This document shows, piece by piece, positions 49,098-56,938 of a stretch of 64,000 nucleotides of DNA. How positions within the stretch are numbered: position 1 is the stretch's first letter; the number at the start of each line of letters is the position of its first letter. Where the stretch lies: NCBI GenBank assembly GCA_963777565.1, contig CAVZQZ010000010.1, positions 372,001-436,000 on the forward strand, read 5' to 3'. A program made the translations under genes and the position numbers. The DNA comes from CALMEC01 sp963777565 (lineage in GTDB: Bacteria > Actinomycetota > Thermoleophilia > Miltoncostaeales > Miltoncostaeaceae). The notes under the pieces are model-generated. The model was given only the letters and a program-made list of their open reading frames with translations, did no database searches and was not told where the DNA came from.

Positions 49098-49694
49098 GTG
49101 CGGGAGATCGCCCCGGGCCTGTGGCATTGGACGGCACGCCATGAGCACATCCACATGGATGTCAGCTCCTATTACCTGCGGAGCGAGCGGGTGCTCATCG
49201 ATGCGATGGTCCCGGCGGAGGGACTGGAGTGGTTCGACGAGCACGGGGCGCCGGAGCATGTGCTTCTGACCAACCGCCACCACGACCGCCACGCGTGGCG
49301 ACTACGCGAAGCCTTCGGCTGCGTGGTGCACTGCATCCGCAACGGGCTGCACGAGCTCGAGGGACGCGGCCCCGTCGAGGCGTTCGATTTCGGTGACGAA
49401 CTGCCCGGCGGGGCCATCGCCTTCGAGGTCGATGCGATCTGTCCGGACGAGACCGCACTCCACATTCCGGCCCGTGGCGCGCTGTCCTGCGGGGACGGTG
49501 TCGTGCGCTGGTCCGGCCAAAGCGAACTCGCATTCGTCCCCGACCAGTTCATGGACGCTCCCGAGCAGACGAAGGCGGGTCTGCGCGATGCCTACCGCCG
49601 TCTACTGGACCTCGACTTCGACCTCCTGCTGCTCGCGCACGGCGACCCCGTCGTCGGCAGTGGCAAGGACGCCCTGCGCGCGTTCACGGGATGA
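49098..49694 (+). CDS. MBL-fold-like hydrolase
   Basis: The 198-aa protein resembles metallo-beta-lactamase-fold proteins: EIAPGLWHWTARHEHIHMDVSSYYLRSERVLIDAMVPAEGLEWF, then VLLTNRHHDRHAWRL and a C-terminal LLLAHGDPVVGSGKDAL. The H-x-H-x-D-H motif is reduced to NRHHDRH, and the second ligand region is LSCGDGVV. Metal binding is therefore doubtful. A TAGGAT box (49085-49090) 7 bases before the GTG fixes a leaderless start. It is divergent from the P-type ATPase gene. Confidence 0.75.
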   Translation: MREIAPGLWHWTARHEHIHMDVSSYYLRSERVLIDAMVPAEGLEWFDEHGAPEHVLLTNRHHDRHAWRLREAFGCVVHCIRNGLHELEGRGPVEAFDFGDELPGGAIAFEVDAICPDETALHIPARGALSCGDGVVRWSGQSELAFVPDQFMDAPEQTKAGLRDAYRRLLDLDFDLLLLAHGDPVVGSGKDALRAFTG

Positions 49695-49874
49695 CGGATC
49701 CCAGCCGCTTGCCATAGGGCGTCGTGCCCATCCTGGACGATGGCGCCCGAAGGGCTCGTGGCCACCGAGGTTGTCACCAACCCTCGGCGCGGCCGGGTGT
49801 TTCGGTGCTACCGGCCACCCGGATGCACTCGAGCGGAATCAGCCCGAGGGACCCCGCATCCGTGGCCATCCCAA

Positions 49875-49913
49875 CCGAAGGCGACGCGGGGTCTCGCACC
49901 CCGGACCCATCAC
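49875..49913 (-). repeat. Degraded tRNA-Thr 3' fragment (att-like, copy a)
   Basis: GCGACGCGGGGTCTCGCACC and CCGGACCCATCAC match the 3' part of tRNA-Thr at 63004-63045 with a few changes, including T-loop substitutions. It is the leftmost of five such copies. Confidence 0.6.
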
Positions 49914-50081
49914 TCGGAGTGAGGTGGCATGCAGGTACCACCCCGCTTCGGTCCTGCGCCGGTCCTACGGCTCAAGCGCTCGACTCATTCGGGTGTCTCG
50001 GCGCGACCCCGGCGGTCGACGCGCGCTCCACAGAAAAGTTCATGTCTAACCACCCAAAAGTCTAGGCAAAGACTCCCCATT

Positions 50082-50208
50082 CGGGGGGTGTCCATCCGAT
50101 ATCTCTGGGGAGCAAAGTGGAGAGCGCACCCCCCGTCCTCCCACCGTGCGAACGCGGGGGTGCCCATCCAACCTTCCGGAGGGCAACGTTGCTCAGGCAC
50201 TCCCCCGC
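50082..50208 (+). ncRNA. Tandem structured RNA-like elements
   Basis: Element 1 (50082-50135) is closed by CGGGGGGTG/CACCCCCCG. Element 2 (50154-50208) is closed by GCGGGGGTGCC/GGCACTCCCCCGC. Both share CCATCC right after the closing stem, a short inner hairpin (CTCTGGGGAG versus CCTTCCGGAGG) and GCAA-N-GT-N-G. The stems differ yet stay paired. They lie 260 bases upstream of a glycosyltransferase-like fragment. The class is not recognised; direction is assumed from the downstream gene. Confidence 0.45.
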
Positions 50209-50472
50209 TCGTGAGAGGACTTCTCCTTCTTGCCAAGGGGATGGCGCCCACAGGGCCACGAGGCCGGCGAGAACACGATTGGACGAGCCCCGGACCAGAG
50301 ACGCGGCGCCGAGTCCCGGGATCTGTCCGCACGAGAGCGCAGCGAACACGAGAGGCTCGCCAACAGGCAGATCTCGGCGACTTCGGGCCGGACGCCGTCG
50401 CCGACGCCCCACGATCGCCCGCGCTGCACACCGGCAGGACGCTGAAGCGCCCACCACCGAATGGGGGGAGAA

Positions 50473-50892
50473 GTGACCACCGACGGCAGCATCCCGGCTG
50501 ATCAGAAACCGCTCGAAGCTATCCGGCGAGCGTGCCGGATGATTCTCGTGGAAGCTGGACTCACCACCGTCCAGGCCGACCGAATCCACACGCACATTCA
50601 AGACATTCTCGTGATGGCAGCCGAGCAGGAGCGGGAGGTGGTTTCCGCCCCGTCCTTGGTCGAGTTCGAGCAACTCGTAGGTGCGGCCCCTCCCACGGTG
50701 ATCGCTCCGCCGCGTCCGAAGCTCACGATAATCCTTCCCACGCGAAACGACGTGGAGAACGTCGCGCCGCTGCTTGAGCGGCTCGGCGACGCGCTCCAGG
50801 TCCGTTCAATCGAGCTCGTATTCGTGGAGGACAGCAACGACCGCGCGGCGGAGGAGGCCGGCTTCACATACGAGGGGATCGGCAGAGCGTGA
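50473..50892 (+). pseudogene. Truncated GT2-type glycosyltransferase
   Basis: After a helical N-terminus of about 75 residues (AIRRACRMILVEAGLTTVQADRIHTHIQDILVM) the protein starts a GT-A fold: PKLTIILPTRNDVENVAPLLERLGDALQVRSIELVFVEDSNDRAAEEAGF, like dolichol-phosphate mannosyltransferases (family consensus P-T-x-N-E and V-D-D-x-S-x-D). It stops at residue 139, before the metal-binding and acceptor regions. GGGGGGAGAA precedes the GTG at 50473. It is a 5' fragment of a longer gene. Confidence 0.65.
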
Positions 50893-51699
50893 TCCAGGCC
50901 CTCGTCGCGGCGGGGGCGGGGAAGGGCGCAGCGGTTCATCCGCTGATCGATTCACGGTCCGGTCTCGCTTTCGCTCGTGTTCGTCATGGCGATCGTCCTC
51001 GTGATCCTCTCGTTCTTCCTGCTCTTCCTGCTCGACCGGCTCGAGGAGGGGCATGGCCGTGCTTCTCCCCGCCGCTCGGGAGGGTGCGGGTCAGGTCAAA
51101 GTCGTGGCGCTCCCAACGGATCTCCGCTCCCCGCGCCGGCACGGGCGTGATCTCCAGGCTAAGGAGCCTGCGGTCACCTCGTCCGACGCGTGTTGAAACG
51201 CTGGGCGCGGCCACGCATACCGTCGGCGGGTCACCGAATGGCGCGAGCGCGAGCGGCTCGGTCGTCCTCTCCGGACTCACCACCGCCGAGGAGGCAACGA
51301 GTTTTCGGGCGTGGCTCGTCGAGGCTGCCGAGGAGGCGGCCAACGCGGCCAAAGAGGGTGGCTTCTTCGGCATCGGCGCGACCCTCATCAGCGAGCGTGA
51401 GGAGGCAATGGTGGCGCAGCTCCGGGAGGTCCTGGGCGTCGAGTCGGACTGAGGGCCCGGCTCTCGCCGGCGCATCGCCTTGGCCCGCGGCGTTGGGGCT
51501 TGTGACGGTCGTACCGGACGTACTGCCGCCTGAGCCGCAGCCTCGTCACGCCGACGCGGGGAGTCGAACCCCGGGTCCCGTGTCAAGATCATCTGGGTGC
51601 CCTATCGGCGTAGGGCGACTCGGGAAACAGTGACGCCCCCGCGAGGCCGGCCGGTATAGGCTCCCGACCGAGCAGGCTCGCGAGACGAGGAGAACCACC
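50893..51699. other. Gene fragments without assignable function
   Basis: One frame encodes a membrane helix (VSLSLVFVMAIVLVILSFFLLFLLDRLEEG, about 50953-51050) without a start. Another ends with VVLSGLTTAEEATSFRAWLVEAAEEAANAAKEGGFFGIGATLISE at 51452. Neither is recognised and both look like pieces of larger genes. A tRNA fragment lies at 51549-51582. Confidence 0.45.
51549..51582 (-). repeat. tRNA-like 3' fragment (copy b)
   Basis: CGCCGACGCGGGGAGTCGAA and CCCCGGGTCCC keep the T-arm and acceptor 3' strand of a tRNA. The upstream part cannot form D and anticodon arms of normal length, so it is a fragment. It differs more from tRNA-Thr than copies c-e. Confidence 0.55.
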
Positions 51700-52221
51700 A
51701 TGGCCGATGCGATCCGCAAGATTCTGGCTGCGAGCTTCGAGACACCCGAGGGGGGGTCACGGGGCGCAGGGGCCGTGGGGGGCGCGTTCCCGGACAAGGT
51801 CGGCAACGCCGCCGTCCTTCACGTGAAGCCGGACGGGACCGTGAAGTTCGTCGAATCGAAGGACTGGGGCGCGGGCCGAGGCGCCCTGCTCGGCGGGGTA
51901 ATCGGGATCATCGGCGGTCCGATCGGGATGCTCGCCGGCGGCGGCATCGGGGCGCTCGCATCCAAGCTCCGGGACTCGGGCTTCAAGAATGATCAGCTCG
52001 AGCAGCTCGGCAAATCTCTGGGCACGAACGGCTCCGCGGCCGTGATCGAGATCGCGGCCGACGTGGTCCCGACGGCGGAGACGCTCCTTCGGACGCTCGG
52101 CGCGAAGGAGATCGTCACCGAGGAGATCGACATGACCGTCGCGAATCTCTTCGGCAAGGAGGAGGCACCGACGCCTGAGCCCGAGCCGGCAGCCACTCCG
52201 GCGAGCACGCCCGGCCCGTAG
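51700..52221 (+). CDS. DUF1269-type protein
   Basis: The 173-aa protein has VGNAAVLHVKPDGTVKFVESKDWGAGRGALLGGVIGIIGGPIGMLAGGGIGALASKLRDSGFKNDQLEQLGKSLGTNGSAAVIEIA, the glycine-zipper-like segment of DUF1269 proteins, then IDMTVANLFGKE and a Pro/Glu tail. It probably associates with the membrane. CGAGGAGAACCACC precedes the ATG. The gene is intact although fragments surround it. Confidence 0.82.
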   Translation: MADAIRKILAASFETPEGGSRGAGAVGGAFPDKVGNAAVLHVKPDGTVKFVESKDWGAGRGALLGGVIGIIGGPIGMLAGGGIGALASKLRDSGFKNDQLEQLGKSLGTNGSAAVIEIAADVVPTAETLLRTLGAKEIVTEEIDMTVANLFGKEEAPTPEPEPAATPASTPGP

Positions 52222-52261
52222 CACCGCCAGCGATCCGCAGATTGCAGCCGCGGTTGGCGTC

Positions 52262-52338
52262 GCCGTCGCCGCCGAGGAATGGAGAATGACGATGCGCCCG
52301 CCGACGCTGTGGTGATCCTCGTCGAGGCATGAGGCCTC
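52262..52338 (+). pseudogene. Relic of a second copy of the 45.2 kb protein's 3' end
   Basis: The block CTGTGGTGATCCTCGTCGAG continues as GCATGAGGCCTC and matches 45425-45456, the end of the 87-aa protein gene and its trailer, almost base for base. Weaker similarity (GCCGCCGAGGAATGGA) extends upstream, with frame changes. It is a decayed or partial duplicate. Confidence 0.6.
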
Positions 52339-52412
52339 CCGTGCGCGAGGCTCAGAAGTACGCCGAGAGGCGTAGGTGATCGCGCTTTGATCGACCGGCG
52401 CGGACCGGGGTG

Positions 52413-52447
52413 CCACAGGCTGACGTGGTGGGGGAGCCTGTGGTTTT
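52413..52447 (+). terminator. Hairpin with T-tract
   Basis: CCACAGGCT (52413-52421) pairs with AGCCTGTGG (52435-52443), followed by TTTT. This is the clearest intrinsic terminator in the window. It is about 190 bases downstream of the DUF1269 gene. Confidence 0.6.
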
Positions 52448-52598
52448 GCCTCCTCCCCCTTCGGAGTTTCTTCGGATGCGCCAAGCTCGACCCCAGGAGA
52501 TGATCCGCACATCGCTGGGCCCACGGGAACGGCTGAGGGGCTGGATCGGTCCGCTGGCGTGGACAGAGCGATTCGCAACACCAACCATGGAGGGGACT

Positions 52599-52979
52599 AT
52601 GGGCCTTCTCGACTCGATCATGGCCAAGATTCCGGGTCTCGCCGGGGGACAGCTCAACTCCGTCATCGAGGGCTTCAAGGACGACCCGAGCAAGCTGACA
52701 GGACTCCTGAACGACCTCCACCTGGGCGGTCTCGGCGACCAGGTGAAGTCCTGGATCGGCACGGGAGAGAACCAGGCGGTCAGCGCCGACCAGATCAAGC
52801 AGGCGCTGCCGCAGGAGAAGCTTGAGCAGATCGCGACGAACCAGGGCGTAACGACGGACGAGGCCGCCGATGGCATCTCGAAGGTGCTCCCGGACCTCGT
52901 CAACGAGATCACGCCGGACGGCGTCGTCCCCAGTGGCGATGTGATCAAAGAACGCCTCGGTGCGCTCGCCGGCAGCTAA
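52599..52979 (+). CDS. YidB-like (DUF937) protein
   Basis: The 126-aa protein begins MGLLDSIMAKIPGLAGGQLNSVIEGFKDDPSKLTGLLNDLHLGGLGDQVKSWIGTGENQAVSADQIKQALPQEKLEQIATNQGVTTDEAADGISKVLPDLVNEITPDG, a complete YidB/DUF937 protein. Its function is unknown. GGAGGGGACT precedes the ATG at 52599; another in-frame ATG lies four codons upstream. A hairpin with CGAGAA and TTCTCG ends (52993-53027) follows the stop as a terminator. Confidence 0.85.
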   Translation: MGLLDSIMAKIPGLAGGQLNSVIEGFKDDPSKLTGLLNDLHLGGLGDQVKSWIGTGENQAVSADQIKQALPQEKLEQIATNQGVTTDEAADGISKVLPDLVNEITPDGVVPSGDVIKERLGALAGS

Positions 52980-52992
52980 CGACCGTCTGGAT

Positions 52993-53027
52993 CGAGAAAG
53001 GGGCTGGGGCTGGTTGGCCCCTTCTCG
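52993..53027 (+). terminator. Hairpin after the YidB-like gene
   Basis: CGAGAAAGGGGC (52993-53004) pairs with GCCCCTTCTCG (53017-53027) with one bulged A. It starts 14 bases after the stop codon. Confidence 0.6.
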
Positions 53028-53256
53028 AAGCCGCTACGGCAAGACCGGCCTGCGGCCTCAAGAGGAAGTCGGACGCCGGGTGGCGCCTCCTGGCCGGCGC
53101 GTGACAGGCGGATCGCGAGCCGGCAGGCTCAGGGTTCGTGCGAACGATCGGCCGCGGGCTGAGGTCGTCTCGGTCGTTATGTCGTAACTGCCCGCGCGAA
53201 GGACCAGGGCGGCGCGGAACGGGATCAGGGCTGTCGGTCAGGCACCTCACTCGGCC

Positions 53257-53838
53257 TCACGCCCGCCGAGATCTTCGTGATCGGCGTCGCCACACGCGGA
53301 CCGCTGACACCACGACCGCGATCAGGAGCGCAACGGCGAGCACCGGCAGCACGAGCGCCAAGACGGTCAGCACAGCCGACAGCACGTCCTCCCCGGCCGA
53401 GACGAGAGCGTTTCCAGTCCCCGCCGTCCCGGCGGTCACAGCGGGGCGCACGGTTGCGCGCAGGCCGTGGAGGCCGCCGGCGAGCGCCGCGCCTCCGAGT
53501 AGCGACACCACCATAGGCAGATCCGAGCCGACCCCCGCCTGTCCCGCGAAGAGGAGCGCGCCGGCCACCGGGTGCAGGGCGACGCCGATCACGTGGAGGA
53601 GGTGGTCGATCCCCGGAATCTTGTCGCCGACGAGGTCGATCACGAGCGCACTGCCCGTGATGACGAGCACCCAGATCGATCCCAGCCTGTCGTACGGAGC
53701 AGCGAGGTCGATGACACCGGCCCGGGCGAGCAGCCCGCATGCAAGGAGAGGGATCCAGGCGTTCAGCCCCGCAGCGCCGGAGAGGCCGATGGCCGCGAGG
53801 ATGCTCCCGGCGGCACTGCCGACGTCCGTGACCGCGGA
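53257..53838 (-). pseudogene. DUF4126 membrane protein lacking a start codon
   Basis: An open frame encodes ILAAIGLSGAAGLNAWIPLLACGLLARAGVIDLAAPYDRLGSIW, then VLVITGSALVIDLVGDKIPGIDHLLHVIGVALHPVAGALLF and a final helix, which is nearly the whole DUF4126 protein (about six helices). No ATG, GTG or TTG exists before the first helix, and a TGA (53841-53839) lies in frame just upstream. The gene has lost its 5' end or starts at a rare codon. The GTG inside TM2 gives only a truncated protein. Confidence 0.65.
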
Positions 53839-53841
53839 TCA

Positions 53842-54232
53842 TGGGCGGCGCCTCGGACGGTCCGTCACGGCAGCCCGGCGACAGTCCGGGCGCGCCATCC
53901 GCGCGGGTCGCTGTCCGCAATCCGCCCGGCGGGTGAGCGGGGCGGTGCCTCGCCGAGCCGCCGACGCCTGCTGATTCCTGGACCACCTCTGGACCACGCC
54001 CCGAAGCTTCGCTGGCCGATGATCGACCCTTGGAGGTCTCGATCGGAGCCCGGCCGTCTACTGGCCGATACGAACCTGCTGCTCGACCCGGAAGCCAGCA
54101 AGGGGCCGGGTGCTGGTCACGCTCGCCTGGCACGTGGAGCCCGGGCAGGTCGCAGGCTTTCTCGAAGCTCGCCGCGCAGATCAGGCTGGACGACGCGGAA
54201 CCAATTACACGCCAGCGTGTCGACAGGCGGTG
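53842..54232. other. No assignable gene
   Basis: No gene is supported in these 391 bases. From a GTG at about 54109 one frame reads LVTLAWHVEPGQVAGFLEA, like the start of an ABM-type monooxygenase, but it soon becomes unrelated. This is probably another fragment. Confidence 0.4.
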
Positions 54233-54340
54233 CTTCGTGTTCGGATTCAGCGCAGCTACACGCTCGAGCAGGCGGGAGCGGCGCTCCAAGCCTTCGTCGC
54301 GACGGACACGCAGGGCAAGCTCGCCTTGACGATCGCGTAG
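54233..54340 (+). pseudogene. C-terminal fragment of a quinone oxidoreductase/zinc-type dehydrogenase
   Basis: The last 35 codons of this frame read RVRIQRSYTLEQAGAALQAFVATDTQGKLALTIA, the typical C-terminal helix and strand of NADPH:quinone oxidoreductases (Y-x-L-E-x-A-x-x-A...G-K-L-x-L). Nothing upstream belongs to that family. It is a 3' fragment. Confidence 0.6.
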
Positions 54341-54350
54341 CAGCTTCGGA

Positions 54351-55027
54351 TTACTGCACGCGGTCGATCGCCGGCTCGGGATGCTCGCCGAGGTACTCCA
54401 CCCATGCGCTCTTGACGCACGGGTAGTGCTTGGACGCCTCGACTAGGTCCATGAAGCTGGCGATCGTCATCTGGAAGCGTCGCCCGAGCTCCTCGTCGGC
54501 GATTTGCCCGTCGTCGTCCAGGGCGAGGTGGGCGCGCGCGAGCGAGAACATGCGGGATAGATGCGAGCGCCGAGATGCTCGAAGGGGACGCGCAGAGCCC
54601 AGACGCCCCGGTTGCCGCCGACCATCGGCGGCGACGCCGAGAGCAGCAGGGCGTGTCGCTCGTGGACGGGTTGTGGATGGAAGCGCGAGACCCAGTCGAC
54701 GGCGTTCTTGAGCACACCCGGCATCGAGGCGTTGTACTCGGGGGAGCAGATCACGAATGCATCGGAGGCCTCCAGCCGCCGTCGCAGCTCGTCGGCGCCG
54801 GCCGGGAATCCTTGGTCGCGCTGGACGTCGGCGTTGTAGGAGGGGCAGTCGAACTCGGCCATCAAGCCGAAATCGACCGTCCCTCCGTTGCGATCGATCG
54901 CGCCAGCGGCCAGCTCGGCAAGCCGTGTGTTCAGCGAGCCCTCCTGCAGCGAGGCGGAGAACACAAGGAAGGAAACAGGCTCGCGTGCTTGCCCGTCGAT
55001 CGTGGCGATCTCTCCCGAAACCGGCAT
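54351..55027 (-). pseudogene. NAD(P)H-dependent FMN reductase with a one-base deletion
   Basis: The first frame carries FLVFSASLQEGSLNTRLAELAAGAI, FVICSPEYNASMPGVLKNAVDWVSRFH and LLLSASPPMVGGNRGVWALRVPFEHLGARIYP, a clear FMN-reductase. At 54549-54556 the sequence CCCGCATG replaces an expected CCCGNCATG, and the match goes on in the next frame as MFSLARAHLALDDDGQIADEELGRRF to the stop at 54351. A TAGGCT box 6 bases before the ATG at 55027 marks the original start. It could also be a sequencing error. Confidence 0.75.
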
Positions 55028-55136
55028 CGGTCGAGCCTACGCCGGAGCCGACGCCGCTGGGAAGGGCAGCAAGCGCGGGGTGGAGCTCGGCCGGAAACGT
55101 AACGCTATTGAGCCGCGTTCCAGTGGCTTTCTCGCA

Positions 55137-55583
55137 CTACTCGCTGAGCCCGATCTGCTTCAGGAGGGTGACGAGGTCGTACATCAGGTTTTCTTCGACG
55201 ATCTGCCCGTCGTCCCATTTCGCGATCGTGTAGAAGTCGACCTCGAACGACTTGCCCGTCGGCGGGATCTCGCTGCCGTCGGGGGCCTTCATCGGACCAC
55301 TCATCGTGCCGCGAAAGCGGGCGATCGAGGCCGTCCAGTCGCCGTCGGCGAGGAACACCTTGTACGGCCGGTTGTCGAGCTTCTGGTCGGGGAAAGTCTT
55401 CCAGAAGGCGATCGACTCGGCGGTGTGGTCCTCGATCCCGCGCGTGGGCTCCGGCTGCCCGGGCCAGCGTACGATCACGTCCGGCTTGTGCCGCTGCCGG
55501 AAAACGTCGACGTCCTGCGCGTTCCAGGCGTCGTCGAGCGTCTGCATCAGTTCTTTGTTTCGTTCTTCGGTCGTCGTCGCCAT
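55137..55583 (-). CDS. SnoaL-like ester cyclase family protein
   Basis: The 148-aa NTF2-fold protein reads LMQTLDDAWNAQDVDVFRQRHKPDVIVRWPGQPEPTRGIEDHTAESIAFWKTFPDQKL, then SIARFRGTMSGPMKAPDGSEIPPTGKSFEVDFYTIAKWDDGQIVEENLMYDLVTLLKQIGL. This is the SnoaL-like polyketide cyclase pattern. The substrate is unknown and no polyketide genes are near. AGGAGGAATCGCG precedes the ATG at 55583. It is intact. A fragment of a second NTF2-fold gene lies 31 bases upstream. Confidence 0.88.
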   Translation of the reverse strand: MATTTEERNKELMQTLDDAWNAQDVDVFRQRHKPDVIVRWPGQPEPTRGIEDHTAESIAFWKTFPDQKLDNRPYKVFLADGDWTASIARFRGTMSGPMKAPDGSEIPPTGKSFEVDFYTIAKWDDGQIVEENLMYDLVTLLKQIGLSE

Positions 55584-55614
55584 CGCGATTCCTCCTGTCG
55601 TTGGCTCGCGTTGC

Positions 55615-55745
55615 CTAGCTCAGCTGCGAGATCATGTCGTTTCCGCTCCCGGTCGGCTCTGGCACCTGCCGGAGCACGTCCCAGTGCTCGACGATCTTCC
55701 CCGTGTCGTCGTCGAAGCGGAAGATGTCGACGCCCGCGATGTTTA
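55615..55745 (-). pseudogene. 3' fragment of a SnoaL-like gene
   Basis: The frame ends with VNIAGVDIFRFDDDTGKIVEHWDVLRQVPEPTGSGNDMISQLS, the C-terminal part of a SnoaL/NTF2-fold protein (G-x-D-I-F-R-F...I-V-E-H-W-D-V). The 5' part is missing: sequence beyond about 55745 belongs to a divergent HxlR regulator. It lies upstream of the intact ester cyclase on the same strand. Confidence 0.65.
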
Positions 55746-56100
55746 CTCGCCCGCCTGCCCCAGCAGGGTCGCCCTCGACCGGATTGGCGATCGCTGCACG
55801 GCGCTGATCGTCGGGTTGCTCGAGGAGGGCACGCGCCGCTTCGGCGAGATCCGCGACGCGGTGGGGATCAGCCCGAAGGTCCTCACCCAGACGCTGCGCG
55901 CCCTCGAACATGACGGGCTCATCACGCGCAGCGCCTACTCGGAGATCCCGCCCAGGGTCGAGTACGAGTTGACCCCGCTCGGGCTCACGCTCCGCGAGCC
56001 GCTAGCGGCGATCCGCGACTGGGCAGAAGCCCACGTCCACGAAATCATCGCCGCCCGCGAGCGGCGCGACTGCGACCACGACGACGAGAGGAGAGAGACA
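55744..56100 (+). pseudogene. HxlR-family regulator missing its 5' end
   Basis: The frame contains CPSRVALDRIGDRCTALIVGLLEEGTRRFGEIRDAVGISPKVLTQTLRALEHDGLITRSAYSEIPPRVEYELTPLGLTLREPLAAIRDWAEAHVHEII, the full HxlR winged-helix domain. There is no start codon close to it; the sequence before residue 1 is the truncated SnoaL fragment on the other strand. Downstream the frame has no proper stop. The divergent pair HxlR/SnoaL seems to have lost both 5' ends and the promoter. Confidence 0.65.
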
Positions 56101-56398
56101 TCTCGCTCCAGGAACCGCGGAACCTCGGCTTCGGCAGCGCGGTCAAGCTCCACCCGTAAGCGAAGTCGGTGGCGCTCCCTCACGCAGACGCCGGGTTTAG
56201 GCGGTGGCGGCCAAGTGCCGTCGCTTTCAGCGACTCGCTTCAGCGAGGCCCGGTCGCCTGATGGACCGCATGATCGCGGTCCAGTCGTAGTCAATCGTCC
56301 TCCGCGCTGGGGCCAGACTCGGTCTCGTCGCGCCGCTCCTGCTGGTCGGTGCGCCGGCCCCCGTCGGCGTTCGCTGAACAACCAGCGCGTTGGGCGAC

Positions 56399-56650
56399 GT
56401 CTCATTCAACAGAGTCGTGATCGTCGCCGCGGTGGCGCTGGCCGCGCCGCTCGCGCTCGCTCCGCCTGCCGGCGATCGTGCTCGAGATCGCGCTCGGGAT
56501 CGTGATCGGACCTCAGATGCTGGGCTGGGTCTCGATCGACACTCCGATCCAGGTGCTGAGCTTGCTCGGCCTCGCCTTCCTCCTCCTTCTCGCCGGCCTC
56601 GAGGTCGAGTACGAGCGCTTTCGCGGCCGCTTGCTCCGCCTAGCGCAACC
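56399..56650 (+). pseudogene. N-terminal fragment of a CPA2-type cation/proton antiporter
   Basis: One frame reads VVIVAAVALAAPLALA. After a shift near 56455-56465 another continues PAIVLEIALGIVIGPQMLGWVSIDTPIQVLSLLGLAFLLLLAGLEVEYERFRG, the first three helices of KefB-like antiporters. The sequence then ends abruptly at an anti-sigma-factor-like tail. Both a frameshift and a truncation are present. Confidence 0.6.
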
Positions 56651-56746
56651 ATTCCCGGCCTGCGTGCGCATCTGGACGGCTGCCCAGCCTGCCGCGAGGA
56701 GCACGAGAGCCTGTACGCGCTCGTCAGCTGCGAGCAGGCCCTCTAA
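56651..56746 (+). pseudogene. C-terminal fragment of a zinc-binding anti-sigma factor-like protein
   Basis: The sequence IPGLRAHLDGCPACREEHESLYALVSCEQAL with its stop at 56746 matches the H-x3-C-x2-C part of zf-HC2 anti-sigma factors. The N-terminal half and the cognate sigma-factor gene are absent. It is joined directly to the antiporter fragment, which suggests an illegitimate recombination joint at about 56650. Confidence 0.5.
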
Positions 56747-56894
56747 CGCCGGCTTCGGCGACTGGACGTCGACTTCGTCTCCTCGCGGAAAGGTCGGCCA
56801 CTGCGCGATGGCTCGTTTGCGGTGTGATCGGTTTCTGGCATCGTCGACGACCGCCAAGCGAGCACGAAAAACCCTGCCTAAACGGGGTTCTCGT

Positions 56895-56938
56895 GAAGCC
56901 GACGCGGGGACTCGAACCCCGGACCCCATCATTACGAG
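56895..56938 (-). repeat. tRNA-Thr 3' fragment (copy c, identical over 44 bp)
   Basis: This 44-base stretch is identical to 63002-63045, the 3' part of the intact tRNA-Thr(CGT) gene (T-arm, acceptor 3' strand and anticodon arm). It is a displaced att-type copy. Confidence 0.9.

Larger units (their letters stand above)
49695..50472. other. Gene-poor stretch with a tRNA fragment and structured elements
   Basis: No gene is supported in these 778 bases. They hold a degraded 3' copy of tRNA-Thr at 49875-49913 and two consecutive hairpin elements at 50082-50208. Long frames on both strands have no recognisable domain and atypical composition. Confidence 0.6.

Noticed and set aside
50082..50208. 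Assignment of the tandem elements to a known riboswitch class
   Set aside because: I compared them by memory with glycine, c-di-GMP, guanidine, fluoride, ZTP and ydaO types, and none fits the conserved bases.
51549..51620. Possible complete tRNA at copy b
   Set aside because: The T-arm and acceptor strand are fine, but the 5' side is several bases too short and cannot form D and anticodon arms.
53225..54289. 354-codon minus-strand ORF
   Set aside because: Its sequence is arginine-rich without domains, and the DUF4126 frame in the same place has clear helices.
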